Below are positions 1 through 7,745 of a stretch of 64,000 nt of DNA, one piece after another. The notes beneath the pieces are model-generated. The model saw only the letters and a list, made by a program, of their open reading frames with translations. It was not told the origin of the DNA and did not search any database. Origin of the DNA: Prevotella sp. UBA2850 (GTDB lineage Bacteria > Bacteroidota > Bacteroidia > Bacteroidales > Bacteroidaceae); assembly GCA_002350805.1 (NCBI GenBank), contig DEFO01000062.1, positions 21,008-85,007 on the forward strand, given 5' to 3'. A program made the position numbers and the translations under genes. Numbering within the stretch: the first letter of the stretch is position 1; every line of letters starts with the position of its first letter.

Positions 1-69
1 TGAAGAGGCACGCCTGGAAAGCGTGTATACGTCAAAAGCGTATCCGGGGTTCGAATCCCCGTCTCTCCG
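1..69 (+). tRNA. tRNA-Ser(GGA), 3' part
   Basis: The 3' portion of a class II tRNA cut by the window edge. The anticodon stem CACGC/GCGTG (9-13, 21-25) encloses the loop CTGGAAA, giving anticodon GGA (serine). A long variable arm follows, then a T-arm with CGGGG/CCCCG stem and TTCGAAT loop (45-61) and the acceptor strand TCTCTCC with discriminator G at 69. CCA is not encoded. The acceptor 5' strand and most of the D-arm lie outside the window. Confidence 0.93.
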
Positions 70-94
70 CATTCTTTTTTATTTTTTCTAGACA

Positions 95-916
95 ATGAAA
101 ATCCTGATTTCTAAAATAGTTCTCTCTGCATTTTTGCTCCTGACCTCAGTCTCTACAGCTATGAGCCAGACCGACAGCGTGGCGCTGTCTGCCCAAGCTG
201 ACACGACGGTGGTCGACACAGCTGCCCTAAGCAACGTTGCAGATGGCGATGCCACATTGGCCGACGAGATGGAGGCCGACGAGCAGATGAGTTTTCACCA
301 GTCGCTGAAGAAGAAATTTGTGGAGGGCAATGCCGGTTTCATGTCGCTCGTAGCCCTGACGCTGGTGCTGGGACTGGCCTTCTGCATCGAACGCATCATC
401 TATCTCACACTGTCGGACATCAACGCCAAGAAGTTCATGCAAGATGTAGAGAAACTCATCGAGGCTCACGACTACGACGGTGCCAAGCAGCTTTGCCGCG
501 ACACCCGCGGTCCTGTGGCCAGCATTTGTTATCAGGGCATCCTCCACATCAGCGAGCCCCTCGACGCAATTGAGCGCAGCATCACTTCGTATGGCAATGT
601 GCAGATAGCCAACCTCGAGAAAGGCTGCTCGTGGATAACGATGTTCATCGCCATTGCTCCGTCGCTGGGATTCCTGGGCACGGTGATAGGCATGGTGATG
701 TCGTTCGACCAGATACAGAATGCAGGCGACATCAACCCCACCATCGTGGCATCAGGCATGAAAGTGGCCCTCATCACAACCATCTTCGGTATCATCGTGG
801 CTGTTATTCTGCAGTTGTTCTACAATTATATACTCTCGAAAATAGAGCACCTCACCTCGCAGATGGAAGAGAGTGCCGTCTCGCTGATGGACATCCTGTC
901 GAAAGTGAAGAGTTAA
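95..916 (+). CDS. MotA/TolQ/ExbB proton channel family protein
   Basis: Inner-membrane proton-channel subunit of the ExbB/TolQ type, expected to convert proton-motive force into movement of a TonB- or TolA-like partner. The 273-residue protein starts with a cleavable-looking hydrophobic N terminus (residues 1-25), a 50-residue polar stretch, then three membrane segments (about 80-102, 178-205 and 220-245) with the family's small-residue and Gly-rich helices (LGFLGTVIGMV). The signal-like start plus acidic extension is common in Bacteroidota ExbB proteins. It begins an operon with a small membrane protein and two ExbD proteins. No tonB follows, so the energised partner must be encoded elsewhere. 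Confidence 0.92.
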   Translation: MKILISKIVLSAFLLLTSVSTAMSQTDSVALSAQADTTVVDTAALSNVADGDATLADEMEADEQMSFHQSLKKKFVEGNAGFMSLVALTLVLGLAFCIERIIYLTLSDINAKKFMQDVEKLIEAHDYDGAKQLCRDTRGPVASICYQGILHISEPLDAIERSITSYGNVQIANLEKGCSWITMFIAIAPSLGFLGTVIGMVMSFDQIQNAGDINPTIVASGMKVALITTIFGIIVAVILQLFYNYILSKIEHLTSQMEESAVSLMDILSKVKS

Positions 917-935
917 ACGTTGAGGACTGGTAAAT

Positions 936-1286
936 ATGGTCGACATTATTCTCATATTGACATATCTGGCCGGCGTAGCAGCACTAGGTGCTGTGGCATG
1001 GGCTGTAGTTCGCCAGTGGCGACTGCACGACCACGCTTCGGATACCGTAAATGGTATTCCCTCACGCAAAATTACTTTGGGGGTGGCTGCATTCCTCGTG
1101 GTGTGCCTGCTGCTCACGTTTTTGTTCGGCTCCTCAGCCCCCATGCTTGTCAACGGTGAGCAGTTTGGCAGCTCCTTTTTGCTGAAAGCTGCTGACATGC
1201 TTATCAACACCTCGCTCATCCTTCTTATCGTTGCTGTTATCCTTGTTGTATGTTCAAACGTAAGAAACGCCAGGTCCCGTCGCTGA
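936..1286 (+). CDS. small three-helix membrane protein of the ExbBD operon
   Basis: A 116-residue protein I cannot assign to a named family. It is almost entirely membrane: hydrophobic segments near residues 3-24, 48-68 and 87-108, with a short polar loop after the first and a basic C terminus (RNARSRR). It sits 19 bases after the ExbB gene and its 3' end overlaps the first ExbD gene by 37 bases, so translation is probably coupled. Position between channel subunits suggests an accessory or assembly factor for the ExbBD complex, but this is inference from context only. Confidence 0.72.
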   Translation: MVDIILILTYLAGVAALGAVAWAVVRQWRLHDHASDTVNGIPSRKITLGVAAFLVVCLLLTFLFGSSAPMLVNGEQFGSSFLLKAADMLINTSLILLIVAVILVVCSNVRNARSRR

Positions 1287-1825
1287 ACACCACCTCAACA
1301 GCCGACATATCTTTCATGCTGTTGATATTCTTCCTTGTCACATCATCGATGGATGTCGACAAGGGGTTGTCGCGATTGCTGCCTCCTCTGACACCTGAAG
1401 AACAGCAGCAAAAGCCCACCGATGTAGACGAGCGCAACGTGCTTCAGTTGCACATACTGGCCGACGGCACCCTTACCTGCAACAACCAGCCACTTGCCAT
1501 CGGACATTTGCAGAGTCGTGTGGAGACCTTTGTGGGCAGTGAGGCAGAGCGCCTGAAGCATATCATTCAAATCGACGCCGACCGCGAGGCCAGCTACGAC
1601 ACCTACTTTCAGGTGCAGGATGCCATTGTCTCGGCCTACCGCCATCTGCGCGACCAGCAGGCACGGCGCCAGTTTGGCATGCCCATGGTCCGCTGTAGTG
1701 CCGAACAGCAAGAGATGCTGCGCAGCTACTATCCCCAACGCGTTGCCGAAGTCAACAACAGTTATGCTGCAACTGGCGACAAGCAGAGAGGCACACACAA
1801 CGCACAGAGAGGAGGTGAGTCATGA
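1250..1825 (+). CDS. biopolymer transporter ExbD/TolR family (first copy)
   Basis: ExbD/TolR-type subunit that lines the proton path with ExbB. The N terminus is short and basic (FKRKKRQVPSLNTTSTADIS), followed by the single membrane helix (about 20-40) carrying the family's Asp (D in TADISFMLL), the residue that takes up the proton. The rest is the periplasmic domain; at 191 residues it is longer than a typical ExbD of about 140, the extra length being a Gln-rich C-terminal tail. It overlaps the upstream small gene by 37 bases and the next exbD by four. Confidence 0.9.
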   Translation: MFKRKKRQVPSLNTTSTADISFMLLIFFLVTSSMDVDKGLSRLLPPLTPEEQQQKPTDVDERNVLQLHILADGTLTCNNQPLAIGHLQSRVETFVGSEAERLKHIIQIDADREASYDTYFQVQDAIVSAYRHLRDQQARRQFGMPMVRCSAEQQEMLRSYYPQRVAEVNNSYAATGDKQRGTHNAQRGGES

Positions 1826-2274
1826 GCCGATTCCGCCGACGCGAGCACAAGGTGCCCGGACTGAATACCGCCGCATTGCCCGACTTGATTTTCACGGTAT
1901 TGTTCTTTTTCATGATCGTCACCCACATGCGTAAGGTGACACCCATGGTACAGCACAGTGTGCCGGCAGGTACCGAACTGCAGCAGCTGAAAAAGAAATC
2001 CTCTACCGTATACATTTATATCGGAAAGCCCAAAGGCGACACGCAAACCCGCATCCAGCTTGACAACCGCTATGCCGAGGACATCGACGAAGTAACCCGC
2101 TATGTGGCAGCCGAGCGCAGTAGTATGTCTACCGAGGACAGACGCCAGATGACCGTGTCATTGAAAGTAGACAAAGACACACCCATGGGCATTGTCGCCG
2201 ATGTAAAACAGGCGCTGCGCCAGGCAGGTGCCCTGCACATCAGTTATGCCGCTATAGAGAGAAAAAGACCCTAA
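1822..2274 (+). CDS. biopolymer transporter ExbD/TolR family (second copy)
   Basis: Second ExbD/TolR-type subunit, 150 residues, with the same layout as its neighbour: basic start (RRREHKVPGLNTAALPD), one membrane helix around residues 18-38 with the conserved Asp in ALPDLIF, and a periplasmic domain. Its ATG overlaps the stop of the first exbD (ATGA), so the pair is translationally coupled. Two different ExbD proteins with one ExbB is the usual Bacteroidota arrangement; they may form mixed dimers or serve different TonB proteins. Confidence 0.92.
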   Translation: MSRFRRREHKVPGLNTAALPDLIFTVLFFFMIVTHMRKVTPMVQHSVPAGTELQQLKKKSSTVYIYIGKPKGDTQTRIQLDNRYAEDIDEVTRYVAAERSSMSTEDRRQMTVSLKVDKDTPMGIVADVKQALRQAGALHISYAAIERKRP

Positions 2275-2316
2275 TAAGTGACATTTTTTTTGCAAGTGCC
2301 AAAAAATAATGATAAA

Positions 2317-2350
2317 TTGTTGCTTTTTTCGTTATTTTATATTACCTTTG
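2317..2350 (+). promoter_or_regulatory. promoter of the Lrp/AsnC gene
   Basis: Bacteroidota-type promoter: TTG at 2317-2319 or 2320-2322, 20 bases from the second one, then TACCTTTG at 2343-2350, an exact match to TAnnTTTG. It lies 26 bases before the ATG at 2377 and argues against the longer in-frame start at 2278, which would lie upstream of it. Confidence 0.75.
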
Positions 2351-2376
2351 CAAGAAATTTTATTGTAATCTATAAT

Positions 2377-2871
2377 ATGGCACATACATTAGACTCTTTA
2401 GACAAGAAAATTCTGCGACTCATAGCTGAGGACGCACGAATTCCATTTTTGGAAGTGGCACGCGCATGCAATGTCAGTGGTGCTGCTATCCACCAGCGTA
2501 TACAAAAACTTACCAACATGGGAGTGCTGAAAGGTTCACAATTTATCATCGACCCGGAGAGAATAGGCTATGAGACTTGTGCCTATATTGGTCTGTACCT
2601 GAAAGATCCCGAGACATTTGATGAGGTGGTTGAGGAACTGAAGAAGATTCCTGAGGTAGTGGAATGTCACTACACAACAGGCGGTTTCGACATGTTCATC
2701 AAGATTTACGCTCAGAATAACCATCATCTGCTGAACATTATTCACGACAAGCTGCAGCCGCTGGGACTCTCGCGGTCGGAGACCATCATCTCGTTCCATG
2801 CCAGCATCAACAGGCAGCTGCCCATTGAGGATGTGCTGAAAACAGCACAGCCAGAAGATGAAGAAGAATGA
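2377..2871 (+). CDS. Lrp/AsnC family transcriptional regulator
   Basis: Leucine-responsive-type regulator, 164 residues. An N-terminal winged helix-turn-helix (about 5-60; LDKKILRLIAEDARIPF opens the domain, with SGAAIHQRIQKL as recognition helix) is followed by the RAM/AsnC ligand-binding domain (about 70-150) that assembles dimers into octamers and senses amino acids. An in-frame start 99 bases upstream exists, but an exact TAnnTTTG box lies between it and this ATG and family alignment begins here. It is transcribed alone, between its own promoter and a strong hairpin. The target genes are not evident. Confidence 0.93.
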   Translation: MAHTLDSLDKKILRLIAEDARIPFLEVARACNVSGAAIHQRIQKLTNMGVLKGSQFIIDPERIGYETCAYIGLYLKDPETFDEVVEELKKIPEVVECHYTTGGFDMFIKIYAQNNHHLLNIIHDKLQPLGLSRSETIISFHASINRQLPIEDVLKTAQPEDEEE

Positions 2872-2906
2872 AGTTTTGAATGGATGAAGAAGAATGAATA
2901 ACAATG

Positions 2907-2934
2907 ATTGGGTTGCACCGCGGTGCAACCCAAT
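2907..2934 (+). terminator. intrinsic terminator after the Lrp gene
   Basis: A perfect 14-bp inverted repeat with no loop bases left over (ATTGGGTTGCACCG and its complement) followed by TTCGTTATTTT. It separates the Lrp gene from the convergent folA operon and could act on both strands. Confidence 0.75.
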
Positions 2935-3011
2935 TTCGTTATTTTAGGCGTATAGTTCATGTTACACTTTAAGAACTGAGACGCTTTTCACTTGGGCAAA
3001 CTATCCAAACC

Positions 3012-3515
3012 CTATCCCTTCACATAATCAACAAAGGCATAACGGAACTCATGGCGTTCGTCCGTATCGTGTTCCTCACGCCATATCTCCTGCCAGTCAT
3101 CATAGGGAGGGAAGAAAGCATCGGCATCAGCAGGCACGTCGTCTATCTCCGTCAGGCACAAGCGGTCGGCAAAGTTCATGGCCTGTTGGTAAACACTGGC
3201 ACCACCTATAATATATATGTCCTCATCGGGAAGACAATGCTGCAAGGCTTCACGAAGTGACACATACACATCACAACCAGGGAAACGTGGGTCTCTGGCC
3301 TCCTGTGGGTCGGCCACCTTGCGCGACAACACCACATTACGACGATTGGGGAGTGCGCCTTTGGGGAGTGACTCAAAAGTACGACGACCCATGATGATGG
3401 TATGTCCGGTGGTAAGCTGCTTGAAACGTTTCAAATCGTTGGGCAGCCAATACAGCAGTTTATTCTGATAGCCAATGGCACGGTTTCTGGCCACGGCAGC
3501 TATGATACTAATCAT
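3012..3515 (-). CDS. folA: dihydrofolate reductase
   Basis: Reduces dihydrofolate to tetrahydrofolate with NADPH, regenerating the cofactor oxidised by thymidylate synthase. The 167-residue length is normal for a bacterial DHFR. Visible landmarks: the N-terminal strand and Met20-type loop (AAVARNRAIGYQNKLLYWLP), the folate-binding PNDLKRFKQLT helix, the NADPH-binding GRRTFESLP, and IIGGASVYQQAM near residue 115. It is the last gene of a minus-strand operon, 34 bases after thyA, so the two enzymes of the thymidylate cycle are made together. Confidence 0.97.
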   Translation of the reverse strand: MISIIAAVARNRAIGYQNKLLYWLPNDLKRFKQLTTGHTIIMGRRTFESLPKGALPNRRNVVLSRKVADPQEARDPRFPGCDVYVSLREALQHCLPDEDIYIIGGASVYQQAMNFADRLCLTEIDDVPADADAFFPPYDDWQEIWREEHDTDERHEFRYAFVDYVKG

Positions 3516-3549
3516 TTTTCGCTTGCTTGTTTGTTCTTTTTCACATTAC

Positions 3550-4344
3550 CTAAACACTCACTTCAGCCTTGATATGCGGATGCGGGTCGTACCCCTCTAA
3601 GATGAAATCCTCATACTGGAAATCAAAAATGCTCTTGACATCGGGATTGATTCTCATTACCGGTAACTTCCTCGGTTCTCGACTTAACTGCAGACGGGCC
3701 TGGTCGAGGTGGTTCAAATACAGATGTGTGTCGCCTGTGGTATGCACGAAGTCGCCTGCTTTCAGACCTGTCACCTGTGCCATCATCTGCAACAGCAGGG
3801 CATAGGAGGCAATGTTGAAAGGCACACCCAGGAAGGTGTCGGCAGAACGCTGGTAGAGCTGCAACGACAAACGGCCTTCGGCTACATAAAACTGGAAAAT
3901 GGTATGACACGGAGGGAGGGCCATTTGGTTGACCTCTGCCACATTCCATGCGCTGACAATCATACGGCGCGAGTCGGGATTGTGCTTGATCTGCTCTACC
4001 ACCTGCTGTATCTGGTCGATGGTGCCGCCCTGATAGTCGGGCCACGACCGCCACTGGTGACCATAGACTGGTCCCAGCTCGCCATTCTCGTCGGCCCACT
4101 CGTCCCAGATGCTCACTTTGTGGTCTTTCAGATATTTGATGTTGGTATCACCACGCAAGAACCACAACAGTTCGTAGATGATGGATTTGAGGTGCAGTTT
4201 CTTGGTGGTGAGCAGTGGAAAGCCATCGTCCAGACAATAGCGCGACTGTGTGCCGAAAATGCTCAGCGTGCCTGTGCCCGTCCGGTCTTCTTTCTTCACT
4301 CCTTCCCGGAGAATCCGGTCAAGTATGTCTAAGTATTGCTTCAT
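3550..4344 (-). CDS. thyA: thymidylate synthase
   Basis: Converts dUMP to dTMP using methylene-tetrahydrofolate. From the ATG at 4344 the protein is 264 residues, the same as E. coli ThyA. The catalytic cysteine is in LPPCHTIFQFYV, preceded by SRRMIVSAWNV, and followed by RSADTFLGVPFNIASYALL; the C terminus ends in a hydrophobic tail. A much longer in-frame reading upstream is only the shadow of the overlapping gene and lacks family similarity. The start lies 26 bases inside the 3' end of the methyltransferase gene. Confidence 0.97.
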   Translation of the reverse strand: MKQYLDILDRILREGVKKEDRTGTGTLSIFGTQSRYCLDDGFPLLTTKKLHLKSIIYELLWFLRGDTNIKYLKDHKVSIWDEWADENGELGPVYGHQWRSWPDYQGGTIDQIQQVVEQIKHNPDSRRMIVSAWNVAEVNQMALPPCHTIFQFYVAEGRLSLQLYQRSADTFLGVPFNIASYALLLQMMAQVTGLKAGDFVHTTGDTHLYLNHLDQARLQLSREPRKLPVMRINPDVKSIFDFQYEDFILEGYDPHPHIKAEVSV

Positions 4345-5695
4345 AGTCTTGTGGTATATGAGTTGTTTTGATCTTCCATGATTCAGGATAGTGATTGTTT
4401 GCCCGGCTACCGATGTTCTTGACGAAACCCAGTGGCACACCCTCGAAGGTGACGACCACAAATCCGTGGGGAACGTCGTAATCCAGGACGATGGACTCAC
4501 GGCGCAGATAGCTGACAGCCTGCTGATAGGTGAGCTCGGCAGTGGGATACTTGGCTGTGTTGCGGTCGATGTAGATGGCTTCGGCATGAGCCGGAACGAC
4601 TGTCTTGCCTTTAGACATGCCAACAGGGTATTCTCCGTCGGACAGGATACGAAGTGACAGTTGATTCCTACTGCTCCGCTCACAACTGTTCCGGGTAGCC
4701 CTTTCATGGTAGTTTGAGGTGTTCATTCCTTGTTTGTTCCGACCACCCCTGACAGAGGAGTCCCCACCCTTGCGCAAAATGCACATGAAAAGGCCTTCGC
4801 CCTTCGTGACGCCTGGAATAAACCGGTAAACCGGCTCTTGGAAACCGGGGAGCAGCGAACCTGTGATGCTCCATGACTGTTCGGTGCGCACGGGAATCAC
4901 CTCGGCACCCAATTCTTCGATCATCCAGCGTATGTTCTCTTCATTCTCCTTAGTATTAAAGGTGCAGGTGCTGTAGATAAGCACTCCCCCACCACACAAA
5001 CACTGCCATGCTTCACTGACAATCTCCCGCTGCAACTGCCAGCACCTGTTGACGTTCTGCAAGCTCCACTCTCCAATGGTAGCCTCATCCTTACGGAACA
5101 TGCCTTCGCCCGAGCAAGGGACATCGCAGAGAATCAGTTGGAACTGAAGCCCGCTCTTACGGAAATCTTTCGGGTAGTTGTTCGTCACGAGATGACGGGC
5201 ATAGCCCCATTTCTGCACATTCTCGGCCAGCACCTCAGCCCTGTTGCGCATGGGCTCGTTGCTGATCAATGTACAATCCTCGGGCAGCATGCTGCGAAGC
5301 AAGGTGGACTTACCTCCGGGAGCCGCACAAAGATCGAGTGCATAAGCGCCTTCTCCCAGTGTCCATCCTGTATGCGAGAGCTCGCGCAAGACATGCCCCA
5401 GAAACATCGACGAGGCTTCCTGCACATAATACAATCCGGCATGCAGCAGCGGGTCGAACGTGAAGTTGGGGCGTGTGGGCAGATAGAAACCATACTCGCA
5501 CCAAGGGACAGGCGCCGCTCCTCCTGCCTCATCGGCCATCCATCGGCTGGCACTGTCGGCCGATAGATGGCACTTCCTCGGATTCAGGCGGATGCTGACA
5601 GGCACCTCCCCGTCGAACGATGCCAGATATCGCCCGAAGAGTTCCTCGCCCATGATTTCGCGGGTCTGCTGTATAAAATCGGCAGGTAATTCCAT
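4319..5695 (-). CDS. RsmF/NOL1-NOP2-Sun family 16S rRNA 5-methylcytosine methyltransferase
   Basis: SAM-dependent rRNA cytosine-C5 methyltransferase of the RsmF/RsmB type, 458 residues. An N-terminal RNA-binding segment is followed by the Rossmann core: SAM motif ALDLCAAPGGKSTLL, the PCSGEGMFRKD motif with one catalytic cysteine, and the second catalytic cysteine in LIYSTCTFNTKENE. The C-terminal 120 residues form the RsmF-type extension ending in a PUA-like region. The start at 5695 was chosen because a TAATTTTG box lies just upstream and the preceding in-frame codons read through the promoter. It heads the operon with thyA and folA. Confidence 0.92.
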   Translation of the reverse strand: MELPADFIQQTREIMGEELFGRYLASFDGEVPVSIRLNPRKCHLSADSASRWMADEAGGAAPVPWCEYGFYLPTRPNFTFDPLLHAGLYYVQEASSMFLGHVLRELSHTGWTLGEGAYALDLCAAPGGKSTLLRSMLPEDCTLISNEPMRNRAEVLAENVQKWGYARHLVTNNYPKDFRKSGLQFQLILCDVPCSGEGMFRKDEATIGEWSLQNVNRCWQLQREIVSEAWQCLCGGGVLIYSTCTFNTKENEENIRWMIEELGAEVIPVRTEQSWSITGSLLPGFQEPVYRFIPGVTKGEGLFMCILRKGGDSSVRGGRNKQGMNTSNYHERATRNSCERSSRNQLSLRILSDGEYPVGMSKGKTVVPAHAEAIYIDRNTAKYPTAELTYQQAVSYLRRESIVLDYDVPHGFVVVTFEGVPLGFVKNIGSRANNHYPESWKIKTTHIPQDYEAILRHT

Positions 5696-5704
5696 ATTCC
5701 GTGG

Positions 5705-5735
5705 CAAAATTAAAAAAAAAATTGTAACTTCGCAA
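5705..5735 (-). promoter_or_regulatory. promoter of the rsmF-thyA-folA operon
   Basis: Read on the minus strand: TTG at 5735-5733, 20 bases, then TAATTTTG at 5712-5705, an exact TAnnTTTG. The start codon is only ten bases further on, so the leader is very short. On the plus strand the same region holds TAACTTCG (5725-5732), a one-mismatch box facing the DUF6249 gene, so divergent promoters overlap. Confidence 0.65.
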
Positions 5736-5789
5736 CTAAATAAGCCGTCGATGCGTCTAACGGATAGAAAATTTAATAAAAGACAGAAT

Positions 5790-6494
5790 ATGAAAAAGTA
5801 TTTCATCTTATTGGTATTAGCCCTGACATTGGGCATCACCAGCCAGGCAGCCTCACAGAAGCACCGTCACAACCCGGCCATCACAGCACCGGCAAGCGCC
5901 AGCAGTTCAACGGCCAGCAGTACTTCCGTCGGCAGTTCAACGCCCACCACGCAACCGGACGAAGGCATTGAGGCTTATTCTGACACCACATCGGCCGTCA
6001 TCGACTCGCTGGCTGACAGCGGCACGTATGTGACTATCGACGACGCATTCCCCTTCGATGACTCAGATTTCGCATTTGCCGAGAAGATGATCGACCGTTT
6101 TGGTGGATTCTTTGCCTTCCTGATTATTCTTTTGGTATTCCTTTTCCTGGCCGCACCGTTCATCATCCTCGCATTGGTGCTATGGCTCATCTTCCGCAAC
6201 CGCAACCGACGCTACAAATTGGCAGAGAAAGCCATGGAGACAGGACAACCCCTGCCGCAGGAACTGATTCGCACTGAACAGCAAAGCGATGAGTATCTGT
6301 GGAAGAAAGGCATCAAGAACACAGCCCTCGGCATTGGCCTCGTCGCCTTCTTCTATTGCCTGGGCGCCGATCCGCTGGTTGGCATCGGATGGCTGGTAGC
6401 TCTGTTTGGCGTAGGCCAGGCTGTCATCGCCAAGACCTCTGCCTCGAAGCGTGACAAACAGTCGGACGACTTCAAGTACTTCGACGAGAAATAA
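5790..6494 (+). CDS. DUF6249 membrane protein with signal peptide
   Basis: A 234-residue protein of unknown function resembling the DUF6249 family. A signal peptide (residues 1-21, ending TSQAAS) is followed by a Ser/Thr-rich exported stretch of about 75 residues, a strongly hydrophobic helix (about 105-135, FFAFLIILLVFLFLAAP), a basic NRNRRYK turn, and a cytoplasmic-looking segment ending in another hydrophobic pair (about 180-212). The start at 5790 gives the intact signal peptide. The family is commonly next to PspC and an ECF sigma factor, as here, which points to an envelope-stress role. Confidence 0.75.
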   Translation: MKKYFILLVLALTLGITSQAASQKHRHNPAITAPASASSSTASSTSVGSSTPTTQPDEGIEAYSDTTSAVIDSLADSGTYVTIDDAFPFDDSDFAFAEKMIDRFGGFFAFLIILLVFLFLAAPFIILALVLWLIFRNRNRRYKLAEKAMETGQPLPQELIRTEQQSDEYLWKKGIKNTALGIGLVAFFYCLGADPLVGIGWLVALFGVGQAVIAKTSASKRDKQSDDFKYFDEK

Positions 6495-6550
6495 CCATCA
6501 ACAAGTAGTTTTTCAATAAAGTATCAACAACTCATAAACAGATAAAGATT

Positions 6551-6739
6551 ATGGATGCAAACAGAAGACTAACCCGCTCTGCCGACCGTATTTTGGCAGG
6601 TGTATGTGGTGGAATTGCCAACTATCTGGGTGTCGACCCCACAGCAGTAAGAGTGGCTTATGTATTATTGACAGTCCTTACTTGCTTCTCGGGTATCCTT
6701 GCCTACCTCATCATGTGGCTCATCATTCCTGAGAGATAA
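6551..6739 (+). CDS. PspC domain-containing protein
   Basis: A 62-residue protein consisting of one PspC domain: the RLTRSADRILAGVCGGIANY start, the LGVDPTAVRVAYVLLTVLT helix and a second hydrophobic helix ending in LIIPER. PspC domains sit in the inner membrane and, in phage-shock systems, sense membrane damage and signal to regulators. Here it lies between DUF6249 and an ECF sigma factor, so a sensing or anti-sigma-like role is plausible but not shown by the sequence. Confidence 0.92.
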   Translation: MDANRRLTRSADRILAGVCGGIANYLGVDPTAVRVAYVLLTVLTCFSGILAYLIMWLIIPER

Positions 6740-6795
6740 GCCTCCAGAGACTCTCACAAACCAAACAGACCATCCCCCCATCAACAACGCATAGC

Positions 6796-7338
6796 ATGGC
6801 TGCAAGCACTGACCTCTCTCTTGTAACGCAGGTGGCGGTATTCCACAACAAGCGGGCATTCGACCAGCTTGTCAGGAAATACCAGTCGCCTGTGCGCCGG
6901 TTCTTTCTGAACCAGACGCTGGGAGACACGCAGCTGAGCGACGACCTGGCGCAAGACACCTTTATTAAGGCCTACACGCACATCACGAGCTTCAAAGGCA
7001 TGTCTGGCTTCTCTACATGGCTCTTCCGCATTGCCTACAACGTCTTCTACGATTACAAAAGAGCCCAGCACATCACCGACGACATCGACGTCTCGGCAGC
7101 TGCCCATCGCAGTGCATCGACAACTGACGGCAGTCTGAGGCTCGATCTCTACGAAGCCTTGAACATCTTGCGCCCCGACGAACGGACCTGTATCACACTG
7201 CAGCTGATAGACGGTCTGTCTATCGACAAGATTGTCGAGATTACGGGCATCACGCAAAACACGGTGAAATCGCACCTCGCACGAGGAAAACAGAAATTAG
7301 CAACATATTTAAAAGCAAATGGATATGATGGAAAATGA
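6796..7338 (+). CDS. RNA polymerase ECF-type sigma factor
   Basis: Group 4 sigma-70 factor of 180 residues. Region 2 (about 20-90) contains the -10-binding and core-binding helix DDLAQDTFIKAYTHI and the STWLFRIAYNVFYDYKR segment; region 4 (about 115-170) carries the helix-turn-helix SIDKIVEITGITQNTVKSHL followed by a basic RGKQKLATYL end. Its 3' end overlaps the DUF5056 gene by 20 bases, so a small membrane protein is co-translated and may hold the sigma factor in check. Its promoters cannot be deduced from this window. Confidence 0.94.
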   Translation: MAASTDLSLVTQVAVFHNKRAFDQLVRKYQSPVRRFFLNQTLGDTQLSDDLAQDTFIKAYTHITSFKGMSGFSTWLFRIAYNVFYDYKRAQHITDDIDVSAAAHRSASTTDGSLRLDLYEALNILRPDERTCITLQLIDGLSIDKIVEITGITQNTVKSHLARGKQKLATYLKANGYDGK

Positions 7339-7663
7339 CGATATACTGGTAAGACAGTTTTTCAACAAGCACACAGAGGAGATTGCCGACCACGGGTTCT
7401 CCAAACGGGTGATGCGCCACCTCCCCGACCGCGCCGTCCGTCTGAACCACATCTGGACGGTCATCTGCATCGTGGCAGGCATCGCTTTCTTCATTGCCGT
7501 AAAGGGTTGGAATGTCATTGCCGAGGCACTGGCAGTTTGTTTCCGCACGGCACCGGCACAGGACGTGTTCCATCTCAGTCCGCTCACCATTGCCCTGTCG
7601 CTGCTGGCAATCACGGCCGTGGGTGCCTACCAAATGGTGTCGCGCGAACTGCGCTGGCTCTAG
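7319..7663 (+). CDS. DUF5056-type small membrane protein, possible anti-sigma partner
   Basis: A 114-residue protein with a charged N-terminal third (residues 1-40, NDDILVRQFFNKHTEEIADHGFSKRVMRHLPDR written in parts here as helical and soluble) and two hydrophobic helices (about 43-62 and 82-103). The pattern matches DUF5056 proteins of Bacteroidota, which lie after ECF sigma genes. The reading overlaps the sigma factor gene by 20 bases; Met codons at 7325 and 7328 are alternative starts. A cytoplasmic helix followed by membrane anchors is what a small anti-sigma factor would look like, but no zinc-binding HxxxCxxC motif is present. Confidence 0.7.
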   Translation: MDMMENDDILVRQFFNKHTEEIADHGFSKRVMRHLPDRAVRLNHIWTVICIVAGIAFFIAVKGWNVIAEALAVCFRTAPAQDVFHLSPLTIALSLLAITAVGAYQMVSRELRWL

Positions 7664-7680
7664 TCTTTCAACCCTGATTG

Positions 7681-7718
7681 GTCATTAGGACTGTCACTTA
7701 TTTATACGGTCTAATGAC
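7681..7718. terminator. possible convergent terminator
   Basis: GTCATTAG (7681-7688) and CTAATGAC (7711-7718) form an 8-bp inverted repeat with a 22-base loop between two convergent genes. No T-tract follows, so the call is weak. Confidence 0.35.
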
Positions 7719-7745
7719 TGGGGGCGACTCTGATGACGCCATAGA

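Noticed and set aside
2278..2376. N-terminal extension of the Lrp regulator
   Set aside because: The extension runs through an exact promoter box and is not seen in the family.
3012..4344. Trimethoprim-resistance cassette
   Set aside because: folA and thyA have normal chromosomal sequence, length and operon context with the rRNA methyltransferase gene; nothing suggests an acquired resistance allele.
3550..4707. 385-residue thymidylate synthase
   Set aside because: The first 121 codons are out-of-frame sequence of the overlapping methyltransferase gene; the 264-residue form matches the family.
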